In this document: positions 1 through 9,162 of the stretch, piece by piece | Layout of the letters: every line of letters begins with the position of its first letter | Numbering within the stretch: position 1 is the first letter of the stretch | Assembly: GCF_006738645.1 (NCBI RefSeq) | Contig: NZ_AP019700.1 | Coordinates: 4,880,001 to 4,944,000 of the forward strand | Length of the DNA: 64,000 nucleotides | Origin: Stella humosa | GTDB lineage: Bacteria > Pseudomonadota > Alphaproteobacteria > ATCC43930 > Allostellaceae | Direction of reading: 5' to 3' | Translations under genes and position numbers: made by a program | Notes under the pieces: model-generated | What the model saw: the letters and a program-made list of their open reading frames with translations, nothing else | The model's database searches: none | Told to the model about the DNA's origin: nothing

Positions 1-1086
1 GGCGGCATAGCCGATGAAGGTGAAGAAGCTCGAGGCCGAGGTCGTCTCACCCACCTTGCCTGCCGGCGCGATGCGCGCGACCTCTGCCAGGTAGACGCCG
101 TTCCAGCTCACCGCCGAGATGCCGGTCAGGGCGGCCGCCGCCAGGATCGTCCACCAGGCCAGCGTGGGCGACAGGCTGGCGGTCAGCACCAGCGCGCCGC
201 AGCCGGTCGCCGCCAGCAGCATCAGCGTGCCGATCGCCGAGGTGCGGTCGGCCAGCCAGCCAGCCGAGATGCGGCCGACCGCGCCCGCCATCTGCAGGAA
301 GCCGTAGGCGGTGCCCGCCGCCGTCACCGCGAAGCCGAGGTCGGCCGTGAAATAGGGCACGTAGAACGAGAAGAGACTGCCCTGGGCGCAGGCCAGGCAG
401 AAGCCGGCATAGGTCAGGAGCGCCATGTTGCGCACCTGGCGGACGGTCCGGTAGGGCTGCACGAAGTTGGCGGGGTTGAAGATGTGGCCATAGGGCAGCC
501 GGCGCAGGCCGGCATCCGAGCGTCCTGCGTCGAACCGGCCGCGCAGCGGTTGGATCGACAGCACGATCGCCAGGGCGAGGCCAGCCGACAGCGCCAAGGC
601 CCAGCGCCAATCGAGCGCGACCGCCACCACGGGGATGACGAAGCCGCCGATCGCCTGGCCCACCGGCACGCCCGACTGCTTCAGCGAGAAGGCCAGCCCC
701 CGCCGCTCCGATGGGGTATGGCGGGCCAGGATGTCGCTGCTGGCCGGCGGCACCGGCCCATAGCCCAGGCCGAAAAAGATGGCCGATGCCAGCACCGCCG
801 GCCAGGTGCCGACGGTGACGAGCAGCATCGACACGGCCGCCAGCGACAGCCCGACCTGGAGCAGGCGCAAGGGGCCGAACTGCCCAAGCAGCGGCCCGCA
901 GCTCATCAGGTACCACATGCTGGCTACGGTCGAGAGCGCAGAGACATAGCCGATGCGCTCGACCGGGACGCCGGCCGCGGCCGTGATCATTGGCGCGCAT
1001 ACGGCGATCGCGCTCGACAGGAACGAGATCGAGACCTGGATCGAGAAGGTGGCGCCGAGCGCGCCCACCCAGCTGTTCTGGGACAT
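1..1086 (-). CDS. MFS transporter, C-terminus cut off by window edge
   Basis: The reading frame stays open from an ATG at 1086 to the first base of the window (362 codons), so this is the N-terminal part of a longer gene. The start reads MSQNSWVGALGATFSIQVS. The protein is a chain of hydrophobic helices with MFS features: a GPLLGQFGPLRL loop between helices 2 and 3, a cytoplasmic RHTPSERRGLAFSLKQSG stretch typical of the central repeat, and a second-half AGWLADRTS loop. It would act as a secondary carrier in the inner membrane. It follows the GDPD gene in the same direction after 57 bases containing a hairpin, so it may be only partly co-transcribed. The substrate is unknown; the context (phosphodiester hydrolases) makes an organophosphate or its released alcohol possible, which is inference. 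Confidence 0.85.
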   Translation of the reverse strand, partial: MSQNSWVGALGATFSIQVSISFLSSAIAVCAPMITAAAGVPVERIGYVSALSTVASMWYLMSCGPLLGQFGPLRLLQVGLSLAAVSMLLVTVGTWPAVLASAIFFGLGYGPVPPASSDILARHTPSERRGLAFSLKQSGVPVGQAIGGFVIPVVAVALDWRWALALSAGLALAIVLSIQPLRGRFDAGRSDAGLRRLPYGHIFNPANFVQPYRTVRQVRNMALLTYAGFCLACAQGSLFSFYVPYFTADLGFAVTAAGTAYGFLQMAGAVGRISAGWLADRTSAIGTLMLLAATGCGALVLTASLSPTLAWWTILAAAALTGISAVSWNGVYLAEVARIAPAGKVGETTSASSFFTFIGYAA

Positions 1087-1098
1087 GGGTACCCGTGG

Positions 1099-1121
1099 CC
1101 GGCCCCGTAGGCCGGGGCCGG
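1099..1121 (-). terminator. Hairpin after the GDPD gene
   Basis: A perfect 8-bp inverted repeat (CCGGCCCC / GGGGCCGG) with a 7-base loop lies about 23 bases past the GDPD stop. No T-run follows, so it may only attenuate transcription into the MFS gene. Confidence 0.4.
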
Positions 1122-1143
1122 TCGAGTGGAAGGGGCCTATTCC

Positions 1144-1890
1144 CTAGCGCAACGAATCGCGGATCGCCAGCGCCCGGTCGGGCCGGTCGGTGGTGAAGAC
1201 GTCGACCTCCAGCGCGAACATGCGGCGGATGTCCTCCTCCTCGTTCACGGCGAAGCCGCCGATGCCGAGCCCGGCGTCGCGCGCGGCCTTTACCACGTCG
1301 GCCGTCAGCATGGTGCGATGGACCGACAGGGCCGGCACGCCATGCAGCCTGGCGGTGGCAATCGCGCCGGCGATGCCGACATCGGTCATCACATAGTTCG
1401 ACAGGATCCAGATCGTGCCCTTGGGATCGACATGGCGGCGCAGTGCCACCAGCGTCTCGACCTGGAAGCTGGTGACCGTCGTGTCGGCCAGCGCGCCCTC
1501 GGCCTTCAGCACGGCCGCCACCATGGCCGGCGTCTGCGGGTACGGGCGGCGGTCGTGATCCGGCTTGATCTCCAGCCGCAGCTTGACCGGCGTGCCGCGG
1601 AAGATGCCGACGACATCCTCCAGCGCCAGCATGCGCTCGCCGTCCGTGCCCTTCAGCGTGATCTGCTGCAGCTCGGCCCAGCTCTTCGCGCCGATCGGGC
1701 CGGTGCCGTCCGACGTGCGTTCCAGGACCGGGTCGTGGAACACCGCCAGGCGGCCGTCGGTCGTCGGGTGCACGTCGAACTCGACCTGCTCGACCGCCAG
1801 CTTCGCGGTGTTGCGAAAGGCGGTCGGGCTGTTCTCGGGCCATACCAGCGCGCCGCCGCGGTGCGACGCGATCTCGGTCTTGATGGTCAT
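1144..1890 (-). CDS. Glycerophosphodiester phosphodiesterase
   Basis: This 248-residue protein is a GDPD-family enzyme, hydrolysing glycerophosphodiesters to sn-glycerol 3-phosphate and an alcohol. It has a TIM-barrel fold. The signature is intact: H10-R11 followed by PEN at 18-20, metal-binding E37 and D39 in EFDVH, H52-D53 in VFHD, and the RLEIKPD strand. There is no signal peptide, so it acts in the cytoplasm on imported substrate. The reading frame extends to 1938, but the family starts at MTIKTEIASHRGG; the ATG at 1890 clears the upstream permease stop by 19 bases, so it is preferred. As the last enzyme gene behind a full ABC transporter and a phosphonate monoester hydrolase, it fits import and cleavage of phosphodiesters. 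It resembles ugpQ in function, but the transporter beside it is peptide-type rather than Ugp-type. Confidence 0.93.
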   Translation of the reverse strand: MTIKTEIASHRGGALVWPENSPTAFRNTAKLAVEQVEFDVHPTTDGRLAVFHDPVLERTSDGTGPIGAKSWAELQQITLKGTDGERMLALEDVVGIFRGTPVKLRLEIKPDHDRRPYPQTPAMVAAVLKAEGALADTTVTSFQVETLVALRRHVDPKGTIWILSNYVMTDVGIAGAIATARLHGVPALSVHRTMLTADVVKAARDAGLGIGGFAVNEEEDIRRMFALEVDVFTTDRPDRALAIRDSLR

Positions 1891-1909
1891 GTCGGTCCTG
1901 GTGCCAGCT

Positions 1910-2851
1910 TCACTTGAGGGTGGGGTCGAGGCGGTCACGCAGCCAGTCGCCGACGATGCTGATCGACAGCGTCGTCAGGATGATGACGATGCTGGGGGCC
2001 AGCATGATCCAGGGCGCCCGCGTGATGTATTCGCGCCCGTAGCCGACCATGTTGCCGAGCGAGGTGAGCGGCGGCTGCACGCCCAGGCCCAGGAACGACA
2101 GGCCGGATTCGAGCAGGATCGTCTCGGGGAAGGCCAGCGTCATGCTGACGATCAGGGTGGACGCGATGTTGGGCAGGATGTGGCGGCCATAGATGCGCCA
2201 GGCGGGCGCCCCCAGTTGCCGCACCGCGCCGGCATAGCCCTGCTCGTTGGCGGAGATCGCTAGCCCGCGCGAGATGCGGGCGTAGCGCTCCCAGCCATGG
2301 AAGCCCATCAGGCAGATGAAGAGGATGAGCGAGTTGCCGAAGAAGGCCAGCACGGCGAGCGCGATGATGAGGAAGGGCATCGACGCCTGGAAGTCGATCA
2401 TCATCAGCACGATGTCCTCGACCCAGCCGCGGAAATGCGCGGCCAGGATGCCGAGGAAGGTGCCGAGTGCTGCCGCGATCAGGGTGCCGAAGAAGGCGAT
2501 CAGCAGGCTCATGCGGATGGAGTAGAGAAGCCGCGACAGCACGTCCCGGCCCAGCTCGTCGGTGCCCAGCAGGTGGCGCACGTCGCCGCCCCACATCACC
2601 GGCGGCGACAGGCGGGCGCGCAGGTCCATCGCGGTATAGGCGTAGCCGGCCAGCAGTTCGACGAAGGTGGCGATGACCAGCATGGCCACGATCCAGCCCA
2701 GCGCCAGCAGCACCGAGGGCGGCCATGCCTCGAAGAAGCGCGCCACGCGGCCGCGCGGCGCCCGCTTGGCGGACACCTCAGCCGGCGCCTGGTTGCGTTC
2801 GCGGGTGACGGCGTCTTCGTCCGGCCCGCGGTTGTCGGTCACGATCGCCAT
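1910..2851 (-). CDS. ABC transporter permease, DppC/OppC type
   Basis: This 313-residue inner-membrane permease belongs to the BPD_transp_1 family. A polar N-terminus of about 40 residues with an OppC-type pre-helix region precedes the first helix (SVLLALGWIVAMLVIATF). A periplasmic segment with GTDELGRDVLSRLLYS follows, the standard DppC hallmark. The EAA loop is seen as ANEQGYAGAVRQLGAPAWRI near residues 205-225. It pairs with the DppB-type permease whose stop lies only 3 bases upstream. The complex would move small organic solutes delivered by one of the two binding proteins encoded earlier in the operon. Substrate specificity cannot be read from the permease. Confidence 0.93.
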   Translation of the reverse strand: MAIVTDNRGPDEDAVTRERNQAPAEVSAKRAPRGRVARFFEAWPPSVLLALGWIVAMLVIATFVELLAGYAYTAMDLRARLSPPVMWGGDVRHLLGTDELGRDVLSRLLYSIRMSLLIAFFGTLIAAALGTFLGILAAHFRGWVEDIVLMMIDFQASMPFLIIALAVLAFFGNSLILFICLMGFHGWERYARISRGLAISANEQGYAGAVRQLGAPAWRIYGRHILPNIASTLIVSMTLAFPETILLESGLSFLGLGVQPPLTSLGNMVGYGREYITRAPWIMLAPSIVIILTTLSISIVGDWLRDRLDPTLK

Positions 2852-2854
2852 GGC

Positions 2855-3790
2855 TCACCCCGCTCCGGCGACGCGGCGCGTACGCAGCCGCGGATCGATC
2901 CAACCATAGAGCATGTCCACGGTCAGGTTGGCACACACCATCGTGGCGGCGACGAACAGCAGGATCGTCTGCACCACCGCCAGGTCACGGTTGGCGACCG
3001 CGATGACCAGCAGCCGCCCGACGCCGGGCCAACTGAAGACGCTTTCCACCACCACCGCGCCCGCCACCAGGCTGCCGACCATGAAGCCGACGATGGTGAC
3101 GGTCGGGATGGCGGCATTTGGCAGCGCGTGGTCGATGATGACGCGTCGCCAGGGCAGGCCCTTGGCGGATGCCGTGCGGATGTAGGGCTGGCCCAGCACC
3201 TCCAGCATGGCGCTGCGGGTGAACCGGGCCAGCACGGCCGCACCAGCCGTGCCCAGCGTGATGACCGGCAGGATGCCGTGGACCCAGCTATCCTGGCCAC
3301 CGGACGGCAGCCAGCCGAGATTGACCGAGAACAGCAGCACCAGCAGCAGGCCCAGCACGAAGCTCGGCACCGTGAAGCCCGCGACCGAGAACAGCATGGT
3401 CAGGCGGTCGGCCAGCTTGTTGCGGTGGAGCGCGGCATAGATGCCGGCCGGGATGCCGATGCCGATCTTGAGGATGAGGGCCGGGATGGTGAGCGCCAGG
3501 GTGGCGGGCACGCGCTCCAGCACCAGTTCCAGGGCCGGGCGGCCGTCGCGCATGGAGCGGCCGAGGTTGCCCTCGGCGATGGCCGCGAAATAGTGGAAGT
3601 ACTGTTCCCAGACCGGGCGGTCGAGGCCCCAGGACTTGCGGAACGCCTCGATCGCCTCGGGCGGGGCGTCCGGCGACAGGATCAGCAGGGCCGGGTCGCC
3701 CGACAGGCGAAGGATGATGAAAGCGAAGGTGACGACGAAGCAGATGGTGAGCAGCGCCCGCACCAGCCGGGTCGAGAGATAGCGGAGCAT
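2855..3790 (-). CDS. ABC transporter permease, DppB/OppB type
   Basis: This 311-residue protein is the first permease of the transporter. It starts MLRYLSTRLVRALLTICFVV, the usual DppB N-terminus, then has the LRLSGDPALLILSPDAP periplasmic segment and an EAA-type loop (IRTASAKGLPWRRVIIDHAL) near residues 205-225. An in-frame upstream start at 3835 would overlap the ATPase gene and add a basic tail absent from the family, so the ATG at 3790, 10 bases past the ATPase stop, is chosen. It forms a heterodimer with the DppC-type protein that follows. Confidence 0.93.
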   Translation of the reverse strand: MLRYLSTRLVRALLTICFVVTFAFIILRLSGDPALLILSPDAPPEAIEAFRKSWGLDRPVWEQYFHYFAAIAEGNLGRSMRDGRPALELVLERVPATLALTIPALILKIGIGIPAGIYAALHRNKLADRLTMLFSVAGFTVPSFVLGLLLVLLFSVNLGWLPSGGQDSWVHGILPVITLGTAGAAVLARFTRSAMLEVLGQPYIRTASAKGLPWRRVIIDHALPNAAIPTVTIVGFMVGSLVAGAVVVESVFSWPGVGRLLVIAVANRDLAVVQTILLFVAATMVCANLTVDMLYGWIDPRLRTRRVAGAG

Positions 3791-3800
3791 GGGCGCTCTC

Positions 3801-4829
3801 CTATGCCGCAATCCGAGGCGAATCCGCCTCGCCATGGGCGACGTGGCAGGCGACGAGGCGGCCGTTGGGCAGCGGCTTCAGGACGGGCGTGTCGACCAGG
3901 CAGCGGGCGGTCGCCGCCGGGCAGCGCGGATGGAAGGCACAGCCGGCCGGGCGGTCGACCGGGTTCGGCGGATCCCCCTTGAGGATGAGGCGCGGCCGGC
4001 GCCGGGCGGCCGCCGCCACCGGGATGGCCGACACCAGGGCCTGGGTATAGGGGTGCGCCGGGTCGATCAGTAGCTGGTCGGGGTCGCCCTGCTCGACGAT
4101 GCGGCCCAGATACATGACCGCCACTTCGTGGCAGACCTGCCGCACGACCTTGAGGTCGTGGCTGATGAAGAGGAACGCGAGGTCGAACTTGGCCTGGAGG
4201 TCGAGCAGCAGGTTGATGACCTGCGCCTGGATCGACACGTCCAGGGCCGAGATCGGCTCGTCGCAGACCAGCAGCGACGGCTCCAGGATGAGGGCGCGCG
4301 CCAGCACGATGCGCTGGCGCTGCCCGCCCGACAGTTCGTGCGGGTAGCGGGCGAAGAAGGACGAGCCCAGGCCCACGGCATCCAGCAGCTCCAGCGCCCG
4401 GCTGCGCCGGTCGGCGCCGGCGCCGATGCCATGGATCTGCAGGGGCTCCATCACCTGGACGCCCACCGGGATGCGGCGGTCGAGCGCGCCCAGCGGGTCC
4501 TGGAAGACCATCTGCATGCGCCGGCGCATGCGCCGCCAGGCGGCGGTGCCCGGGGCCGGCACCGCCTCGCCCTCGAAGCGCACGGTGCCGCCGGTCGGCG
4601 TCAGCATGCCCAGCACGAGGCGCGCGGTGGTAGTCTTGCCGCAGCCGGATTCGCCGACCAGCCCCAGCGTGCGGCCGGGGCGGAGGTCGAAGGAGACGCC
4701 GTCGACGGCGTGCAGCGTGGCCGGCTTGCCAAACCAGCCGCCGGCGCGACGGACCTGGAAGCTGCGCGCGAGGTCGCGGACTTGGAGCAGCGGGGGGCCC
4801 TGGAGCAACGGAGAGGTTGGCTGGTTCAT
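3801..4829 (-). CDS. ABC transporter ATP-binding protein, DppF/OppF type
   Basis: This 342-residue ATPase energises the peptide-type transporter. Visible motifs are Walker A GESGCGKTT (about residues 60-68), signature [15 protein letters not shown], Walker B LLVCDEPISALD and the H-loop FISHDLKVV. The C-terminal oligopeptide-transporter extension has GCAFHPRCPAAT with the cysteine cluster that binds an iron-sulfur centre in some members. Its start overlaps the stop of the DppD-type gene in an ATGA, so the two ATPases are translationally coupled and probably form a heterodimer. Confidence 0.93.
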   Translation of the reverse strand: MNQPTSPLLQGPPLLQVRDLARSFQVRRAGGWFGKPATLHAVDGVSFDLRPGRTLGLVGESGCGKTTTARLVLGMLTPTGGTVRFEGEAVPAPGTAAWRRMRRRMQMVFQDPLGALDRRIPVGVQVMEPLQIHGIGAGADRRSRALELLDAVGLGSSFFARYPHELSGGQRQRIVLARALILEPSLLVCDEPISALDVSIQAQVINLLLDLQAKFDLAFLFISHDLKVVRQVCHEVAVMYLGRIVEQGDPDQLLIDPAHPYTQALVSAIPVAAAARRRPRLILKGDPPNPVDRPAGCAFHPRCPAATARCLVDTPVLKPLPNGRLVACHVAHGEADSPRIAA

Positions 4830-5800
4830 GCTGCCACCGCAGTCTGGACGCGGATACAGGCCGCGCGATGGTCGGTGCCGACATGCACGAGCGGCGGCAC
4901 GCCGGCCGTGCAGGCGGCAATCGCCTGCGGGCAGCGCGGCGCGAAGGCGCAGCCGGGCGGCAGGCGCGACGGTTCCGGCACGGTGCCGGGAATGGCGACC
5001 AGCCGCCGGCGCGGCCCGTCGAGATCGGGCAGGGCCGCCAGCAGGCCGCTGGTATAGGGATGGCGCGGCGACGCGAACAGCTCGGCCGTCGGCGCCTCCT
5101 CGACGATGCGGCCGGCATACATGACGGCGATGCGGTCGCTGTTCTCGGCGACGACGCCGAGGTCGTGGCTAATCAGCACCATCGACATGCCGCCGTCGCG
5201 CCGCAGCTCGCGCAGCAGGTCGAGGATCTGCGCCTGGATGGTGGCGTCGAGCGCGGTCGTCGGCTCGTCGGCCACCAGCATGTCGGGCTCGCCCGCCAGG
5301 GCCATGGCGATCATGACGCGCTGGTTGGTGCCGCCCGAAAGCTGGTGAGGATAGTCGTCCAGCCGCCGCGCGGCATCGGCGATGCCGACCCGCTCCAGCA
5401 GGCGCTTGGACTCCGCCTTGGCCGCCGCCCCTTCCAGGCCGCGATGCAGCCGGAGCGCCTCGCCGATCTGGCGGCCGATGCGGTGCACCGGGTTCAGCGC
5501 GCTGGCGGGATCCTGGAAGATCATCGCCACGCGCCGCCCGCGCACCGCCTCCAGCACGGCTGGCGGGCCGCCCAGCAGCGACTGGCCGGCCAGTTGGACC
5601 GAGCCGCCGACATGGGCGCGCGGCCCCAGCAGGCCGAGGGCGGCCAGCCAAGTCACGCTCTTGCCGGAACCCGATTCCCCGACCAGCCCGATCGCCTGTC
5701 CCTTGCCGATGGTCAGGTCGACCCCGTGCAGGACGCGCACGACCCGGGTGCCGAGGTCGAAATCGACCGTCAGCCCCCGGATCGACACCAGCGTTTCCAT
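4826..5800 (-). CDS. ABC transporter ATP-binding protein, DppD/OppD type
   Basis: This 324-residue ATPase is the partner of the DppF-type protein. It has Walker A GESGSGKS near residue 40, Walker [13 protein letters not shown], the H-loop LISHDLGVV, and the C-terminal [11 protein letters not shown] cysteine cluster. The signature loop reads [15 protein letters not shown], where most relatives have M-R or Q-R after LSGG; the change is conservative in position but unusual. It begins 7 bases after the stop of the second binding-protein gene. Confidence 0.92.
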   Translation of the reverse strand: METLVSIRGLTVDFDLGTRVVRVLHGVDLTIGKGQAIGLVGESGSGKSVTWLAALGLLGPRAHVGGSVQLAGQSLLGGPPAVLEAVRGRRVAMIFQDPASALNPVHRIGRQIGEALRLHRGLEGAAAKAESKRLLERVGIADAARRLDDYPHQLSGGTNQRVMIAMALAGEPDMLVADEPTTALDATIQAQILDLLRELRRDGGMSMVLISHDLGVVAENSDRIAVMYAGRIVEEAPTAELFASPRHPYTSGLLAALPDLDGPRRRLVAIPGTVPEPSRLPPGCAFAPRCPQAIAACTAGVPPLVHVGTDHRAACIRVQTAVAA

Positions 5801-5807
5801 GAAGGCT

Positions 5808-7454
5808 TCAGCCCCGCGTCAGCTTGAAGTTGCGGGCACGGAAGTCCATGGCGAAGGACGGCGCCGGCTTCCAGGCGATGTCCTTGCGCTTGGCGGTGAA
5901 GACGGCCGTCTGGTGCAGCACCGTGTAGGCCGGGTCTTCCCGCTCGCAGATCTCCAGCATGCGACGGAACATCTGCTTGCGCTTGGGCCGGTCGGTCGAG
6001 GTTTCCAGTTCGACCGAGAGCTTGTTCATCTCGTCGTTGGTCCACTCGCCGATCTGCTGCTGCTGGCCCTTGGGGCCATGCTGGTTGACGATGGACGAGA
6101 CCGGGTCGTTGAAGGGCGCGCTGTTCGACCAGTCGCGCACGCCGCGCGGGCTGTTGCGGTCGAAGATCTGGCTCCAGTTTTCCTTCATCTGGATCTCGAC
6201 GTTGATGCCGACGGCGCGCCACATCTCGCTCAGCACCTGGGCCGTCGAGTTCTGGCCCGCATAGTAGTTGTTCAGCACGCGGTACGGGATGACCCCGCCC
6301 TTGTAGCCGGCCTCGCGCAGCAGCTTCTTGGCCAGGTCCGGATTGTAGGCCGGCACCGACCAGTCGCCGTGGAACATGTCACCGTAGAATTCCCACTGCA
6401 GGCCCTTGGGCACGCGCGTGCGGCCTGCCCACAGCGCTTCGACGATGAGCTGCCGGTCGATGGCATGGCACATGGCCAGGCGCACGCGCGGGTCCTTCAG
6501 CTCCGGATGGGCCTTGTCGAAGCAGATGATGCGATGGTTGGTGATGAGGCCGCCGGCCACTTCGTAGCGCGGATTGCGCTCGATCTCGACGATCTGGTCG
6601 GGCGGGATGTCGCAGGCGAAGTCGTACTGGCCGGACAGCAGGCCGTTGATGCGGCTGGCGGCCTCGGGCACCACCACCAGGCGGATCTGCTTCACCGGCG
6701 GCCGGTCGCCCCAGTAGTCGTCGAAGGCGGTCAGGGTCAGCGAAGTGTCGGGCCGGAACTCGGTCACCTTGTAGGGACCGGTGCCGACGGGCGCACGCGC
6801 CCACTCGAGCCAGCTCTTCGCCTCGTTGAAGGCACGGCGCGAGATGATCTGCGAGCCACCGCGGGCAATGCGGCCCTCCAGCGTCACGTCTGGCACCTTG
6901 TTGACGAAGCGCACGGTGTACTTGTCGACCGCCTCGATGCGCTCCAGCGCCGGCCACAGGCGCTTGGCGACCGCGGGCACCTCGGGCGGCAGGTCCTTGG
7001 TGTCGCCGGGAACGACGCTGGTGAACAGCTTCTGCTCGGGCGCGCCGGCCTTGCCGAACATGCGCTCCGGGCCGAAGCTGAAGACCACGTCGTCGGCCGT
7101 CACCTCGTCGCCATTGTGGAACTTGGCGCCCTGGCGCAGCTTCAGCTCGACCGTGCGGTCGTCCAGCCGCTTCCATTCCGTGGCCAGGCCCGGAATCGAT
7201 TCAAGATCCTTCTGCAGGTCCTGCTCGATCAGCGATTCGAAGATGCTGGTCATGATGCGGGTGCCTACGTTCGACTGCTCGCGCAGCGGCTCCAGCGTGT
7301 TGGCGTTGACGATCTGCTGGACGGCGACCGTGATCGACGGGCGATTGTCGGCCTGGGCGGCGGCGATGCGCGGCAGCAGGCCGGTGGCGCCGCCCGCCAG
7401 CGCGCCGGCGGCGACGCCGGCCTTGAGGACGGCGCGTCGGGTAAATCGGGTCAT
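5808..7454 (-). CDS. Solute-binding protein family 5, second copy (Tat signal)
   Basis: This 548-residue periplasmic binding protein belongs to the SBP_bac_5 (DppA/OppA) family. The N-terminus MTRFTRRAVLKAGVAAGALAG has a twin-arginine signal, so it is exported folded. Family landmarks include the ESLIEQDLQ segment, KFHNGDEVTADDVVFSF and VGTGPYKVTEF. It is close to its upstream neighbour along its whole length, sharing long stretches such as RKDIAWK and VSSIVNQHG/LSSLVNQHG, so the pair arose by tandem duplication. A strong ribosome site (GGAGGGG) precedes the ATG. One permease/ATPase set follows, so both proteins probably feed the same channel with different ligands. Confidence 0.92.
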   Translation of the reverse strand: MTRFTRRAVLKAGVAAGALAGGATGLLPRIAAAQADNRPSITVAVQQIVNANTLEPLREQSNVGTRIMTSIFESLIEQDLQKDLESIPGLATEWKRLDDRTVELKLRQGAKFHNGDEVTADDVVFSFGPERMFGKAGAPEQKLFTSVVPGDTKDLPPEVPAVAKRLWPALERIEAVDKYTVRFVNKVPDVTLEGRIARGGSQIISRRAFNEAKSWLEWARAPVGTGPYKVTEFRPDTSLTLTAFDDYWGDRPPVKQIRLVVVPEAASRINGLLSGQYDFACDIPPDQIVEIERNPRYEVAGGLITNHRIICFDKAHPELKDPRVRLAMCHAIDRQLIVEALWAGRTRVPKGLQWEFYGDMFHGDWSVPAYNPDLAKKLLREAGYKGGVIPYRVLNNYYAGQNSTAQVLSEMWRAVGINVEIQMKENWSQIFDRNSPRGVRDWSNSAPFNDPVSSIVNQHGPKGQQQQIGEWTNDEMNKLSVELETSTDRPKRKQMFRRMLEICEREDPAYTVLHQTAVFTAKRKDIAWKPAPSFAMDFRARNFKLTRG

Positions 7455-7470
7455 GTCGGGTCCCCTCCCC

Positions 7471-9120
7471 TTAGATCTTGTTCATCTTGAAATTATGCGA
7501 GCGGAAGTCCATCGCAAAGGATGGAGCGGCCTTCCACGCAATATCCTTGCGCTTGGCCGTGAAGATCGCCGTCTGGTGCAGCACCGTGTAGGCGGGATCG
7601 TCACGCTCGCAGATTTCCAGCATGCGGCGGAACATCTGCCGCCGCTTGGCGCGGTCGGTCGACGTCTCAAGCTCGACCGAGAGCTTGTTCATCTCGTCGT
7701 TTGACCACTCGCCGATCTGCTGCTGCTGGCCCTTGGGTCCATGCTGGTTGACCAGCGAGGACAGCGGATCGTTGTAGAGGGCGCTGTTCGACCAGTCGCG
7801 CACGCCGCGCGGCGAGCCACGGTCGAAGACCTGGGAGAAGTTCTCCTTCATCTGGATTTCGACGTTGAGGCCGACCTGGCGCCACATCTCGGTCAGGATC
7901 TGCCCGGTCGCGGTCTGGTTCGGGTAGTAGTTGTTCAGCAGGCGATAGGGGATGACGCCACCCTTGTAGCCCGCCTCGCGCAGCAGCTTCTTGGCCTCGG
8001 CCGGGTCGTAGGCCGGGACGTTCCAGTCGTCGATGAACATCTGGCCGTAGAATTCCCACTGCAGGCCCTTGGGCACCCGCGTCCGGCCGCCCCACAGCGA
8101 ATCGACGATGAGCTGGCGGTCGATCGCATGGGTGAAGGCGCGGCGCACCCGCGGGTCGCGCAGTTCCGGGTGGTTCTTGTCGAAGCAGGTCAGGCGATGG
8201 TTGGTGACGAGCCCGCCCGAGACTTCGAAGCGCGGGTTCTTCGTCACCTCCGGCACCTGGTCGGGCGGGATGTCGGTGGCGAAGTCGTACTGGCCCGAGA
8301 AGAGGCCGTTGATGCGGCTGGCCACTTCCGGCACGACGACGAAGCGGAGCTGCTTGATCGGCGGGCGGCCGCCCCAGTACTCGTCGAACGCCTCCAGCGT
8401 CAGCGACACGTCGGGGCGGAACTCGACGATCCGGTAGGGACCCGTCCCGATGGGCTTGCGCGCCCATTCCAGCCAGTTCTTCGATTCCATGAAGGCGCGG
8501 CGCGAGATGATCTGCCCGGCCGCCCGGCCGATGCGGCCTTCCAGCGTCACGTCCGGCTGCTTGTTGACGAAGCGGACCGTGTACTTGTCGACCGCCTCGA
8601 CGCGGTCCAGCGACGGCCAGAAGCGGCGGGCGACCGCCATCACTTCCGGCGGCAGGTCCTTGGTATCGCCGGCGACGACGCCGGTGAACAGCTTCTGGTC
8701 GGCCGCCGCCCCCGGCTTGCCGAACATCCGCTCCGGCCCGAAGGTGAAGGCCACGTCCTCGGCCGTCATCTCGTCGCCATTGTGGAACTTCACGCCGCGG
8801 CGCAGCGTCAGCTCGACCGTGCGGTCGTCGATCCGCCGCCACTCCGTCGCCAAACCCGGAATATCCTCCAAGTTGCGCTGGAGGTCCTGCTCGATCAGCG
8901 ATTCCAGGAAGCAGGGCGTGATGCGATAGCCGACGTTCGACTGCTCGCGCAGCGGCTCCAGCGTGTTGGAATTCACCACCTGCTGGACCGCCACCGTGAT
9001 CGACGGCCGCGTGTCCGCCTGGGCGAAGGCCATCCGACCGACCGCCAATTGACCGCCGGCGGCAAGCGCGCCGCCGGCAACGCCTGCTTTCAGCAGGCCG
9101 CGACGAGTGAACCCGGTCAT
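7471..9120 (-). CDS. Solute-binding protein family 5, first copy (Tat signal)
   Basis: This 549-residue periplasmic binding protein is the paralogue of the following gene. It begins MTGFTRRGLLKAGVAGGALA with a Tat motif and an alanine-rich h-region, and mature protein likely starts near QADTRPSITVAV. Family landmarks are KFHNGDEMTAEDVAFTF and IGTGPYRIVEF. An ATG two codons upstream (9126) sits directly against the GGGAG ribosome site, whereas the ATG at 9120 has an 8-base spacer, so 9120 is preferred. The gene follows the phosphonate monoester hydrolase by 42 bases. Its ligand is unknown; the operon suggests phosphodiesters or phosphonate esters rather than peptides. Confidence 0.92.
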   Translation of the reverse strand: MTGFTRRGLLKAGVAGGALAAGGQLAVGRMAFAQADTRPSITVAVQQVVNSNTLEPLREQSNVGYRITPCFLESLIEQDLQRNLEDIPGLATEWRRIDDRTVELTLRRGVKFHNGDEMTAEDVAFTFGPERMFGKPGAAADQKLFTGVVAGDTKDLPPEVMAVARRFWPSLDRVEAVDKYTVRFVNKQPDVTLEGRIGRAAGQIISRRAFMESKNWLEWARKPIGTGPYRIVEFRPDVSLTLEAFDEYWGGRPPIKQLRFVVVPEVASRINGLFSGQYDFATDIPPDQVPEVTKNPRFEVSGGLVTNHRLTCFDKNHPELRDPRVRRAFTHAIDRQLIVDSLWGGRTRVPKGLQWEFYGQMFIDDWNVPAYDPAEAKKLLREAGYKGGVIPYRLLNNYYPNQTATGQILTEMWRQVGLNVEIQMKENFSQVFDRGSPRGVRDWSNSALYNDPLSSLVNQHGPKGQQQQIGEWSNDEMNKLSVELETSTDRAKRRQMFRRMLEICERDDPAYTVLHQTAIFTAKRKDIAWKAAPSFAMDFRSHNFKMNKI

Positions 9121-9162
9121 CGTCATCTCTCCCTGTTCTGCTGTCCTTGGGTCTTCCGCCGC

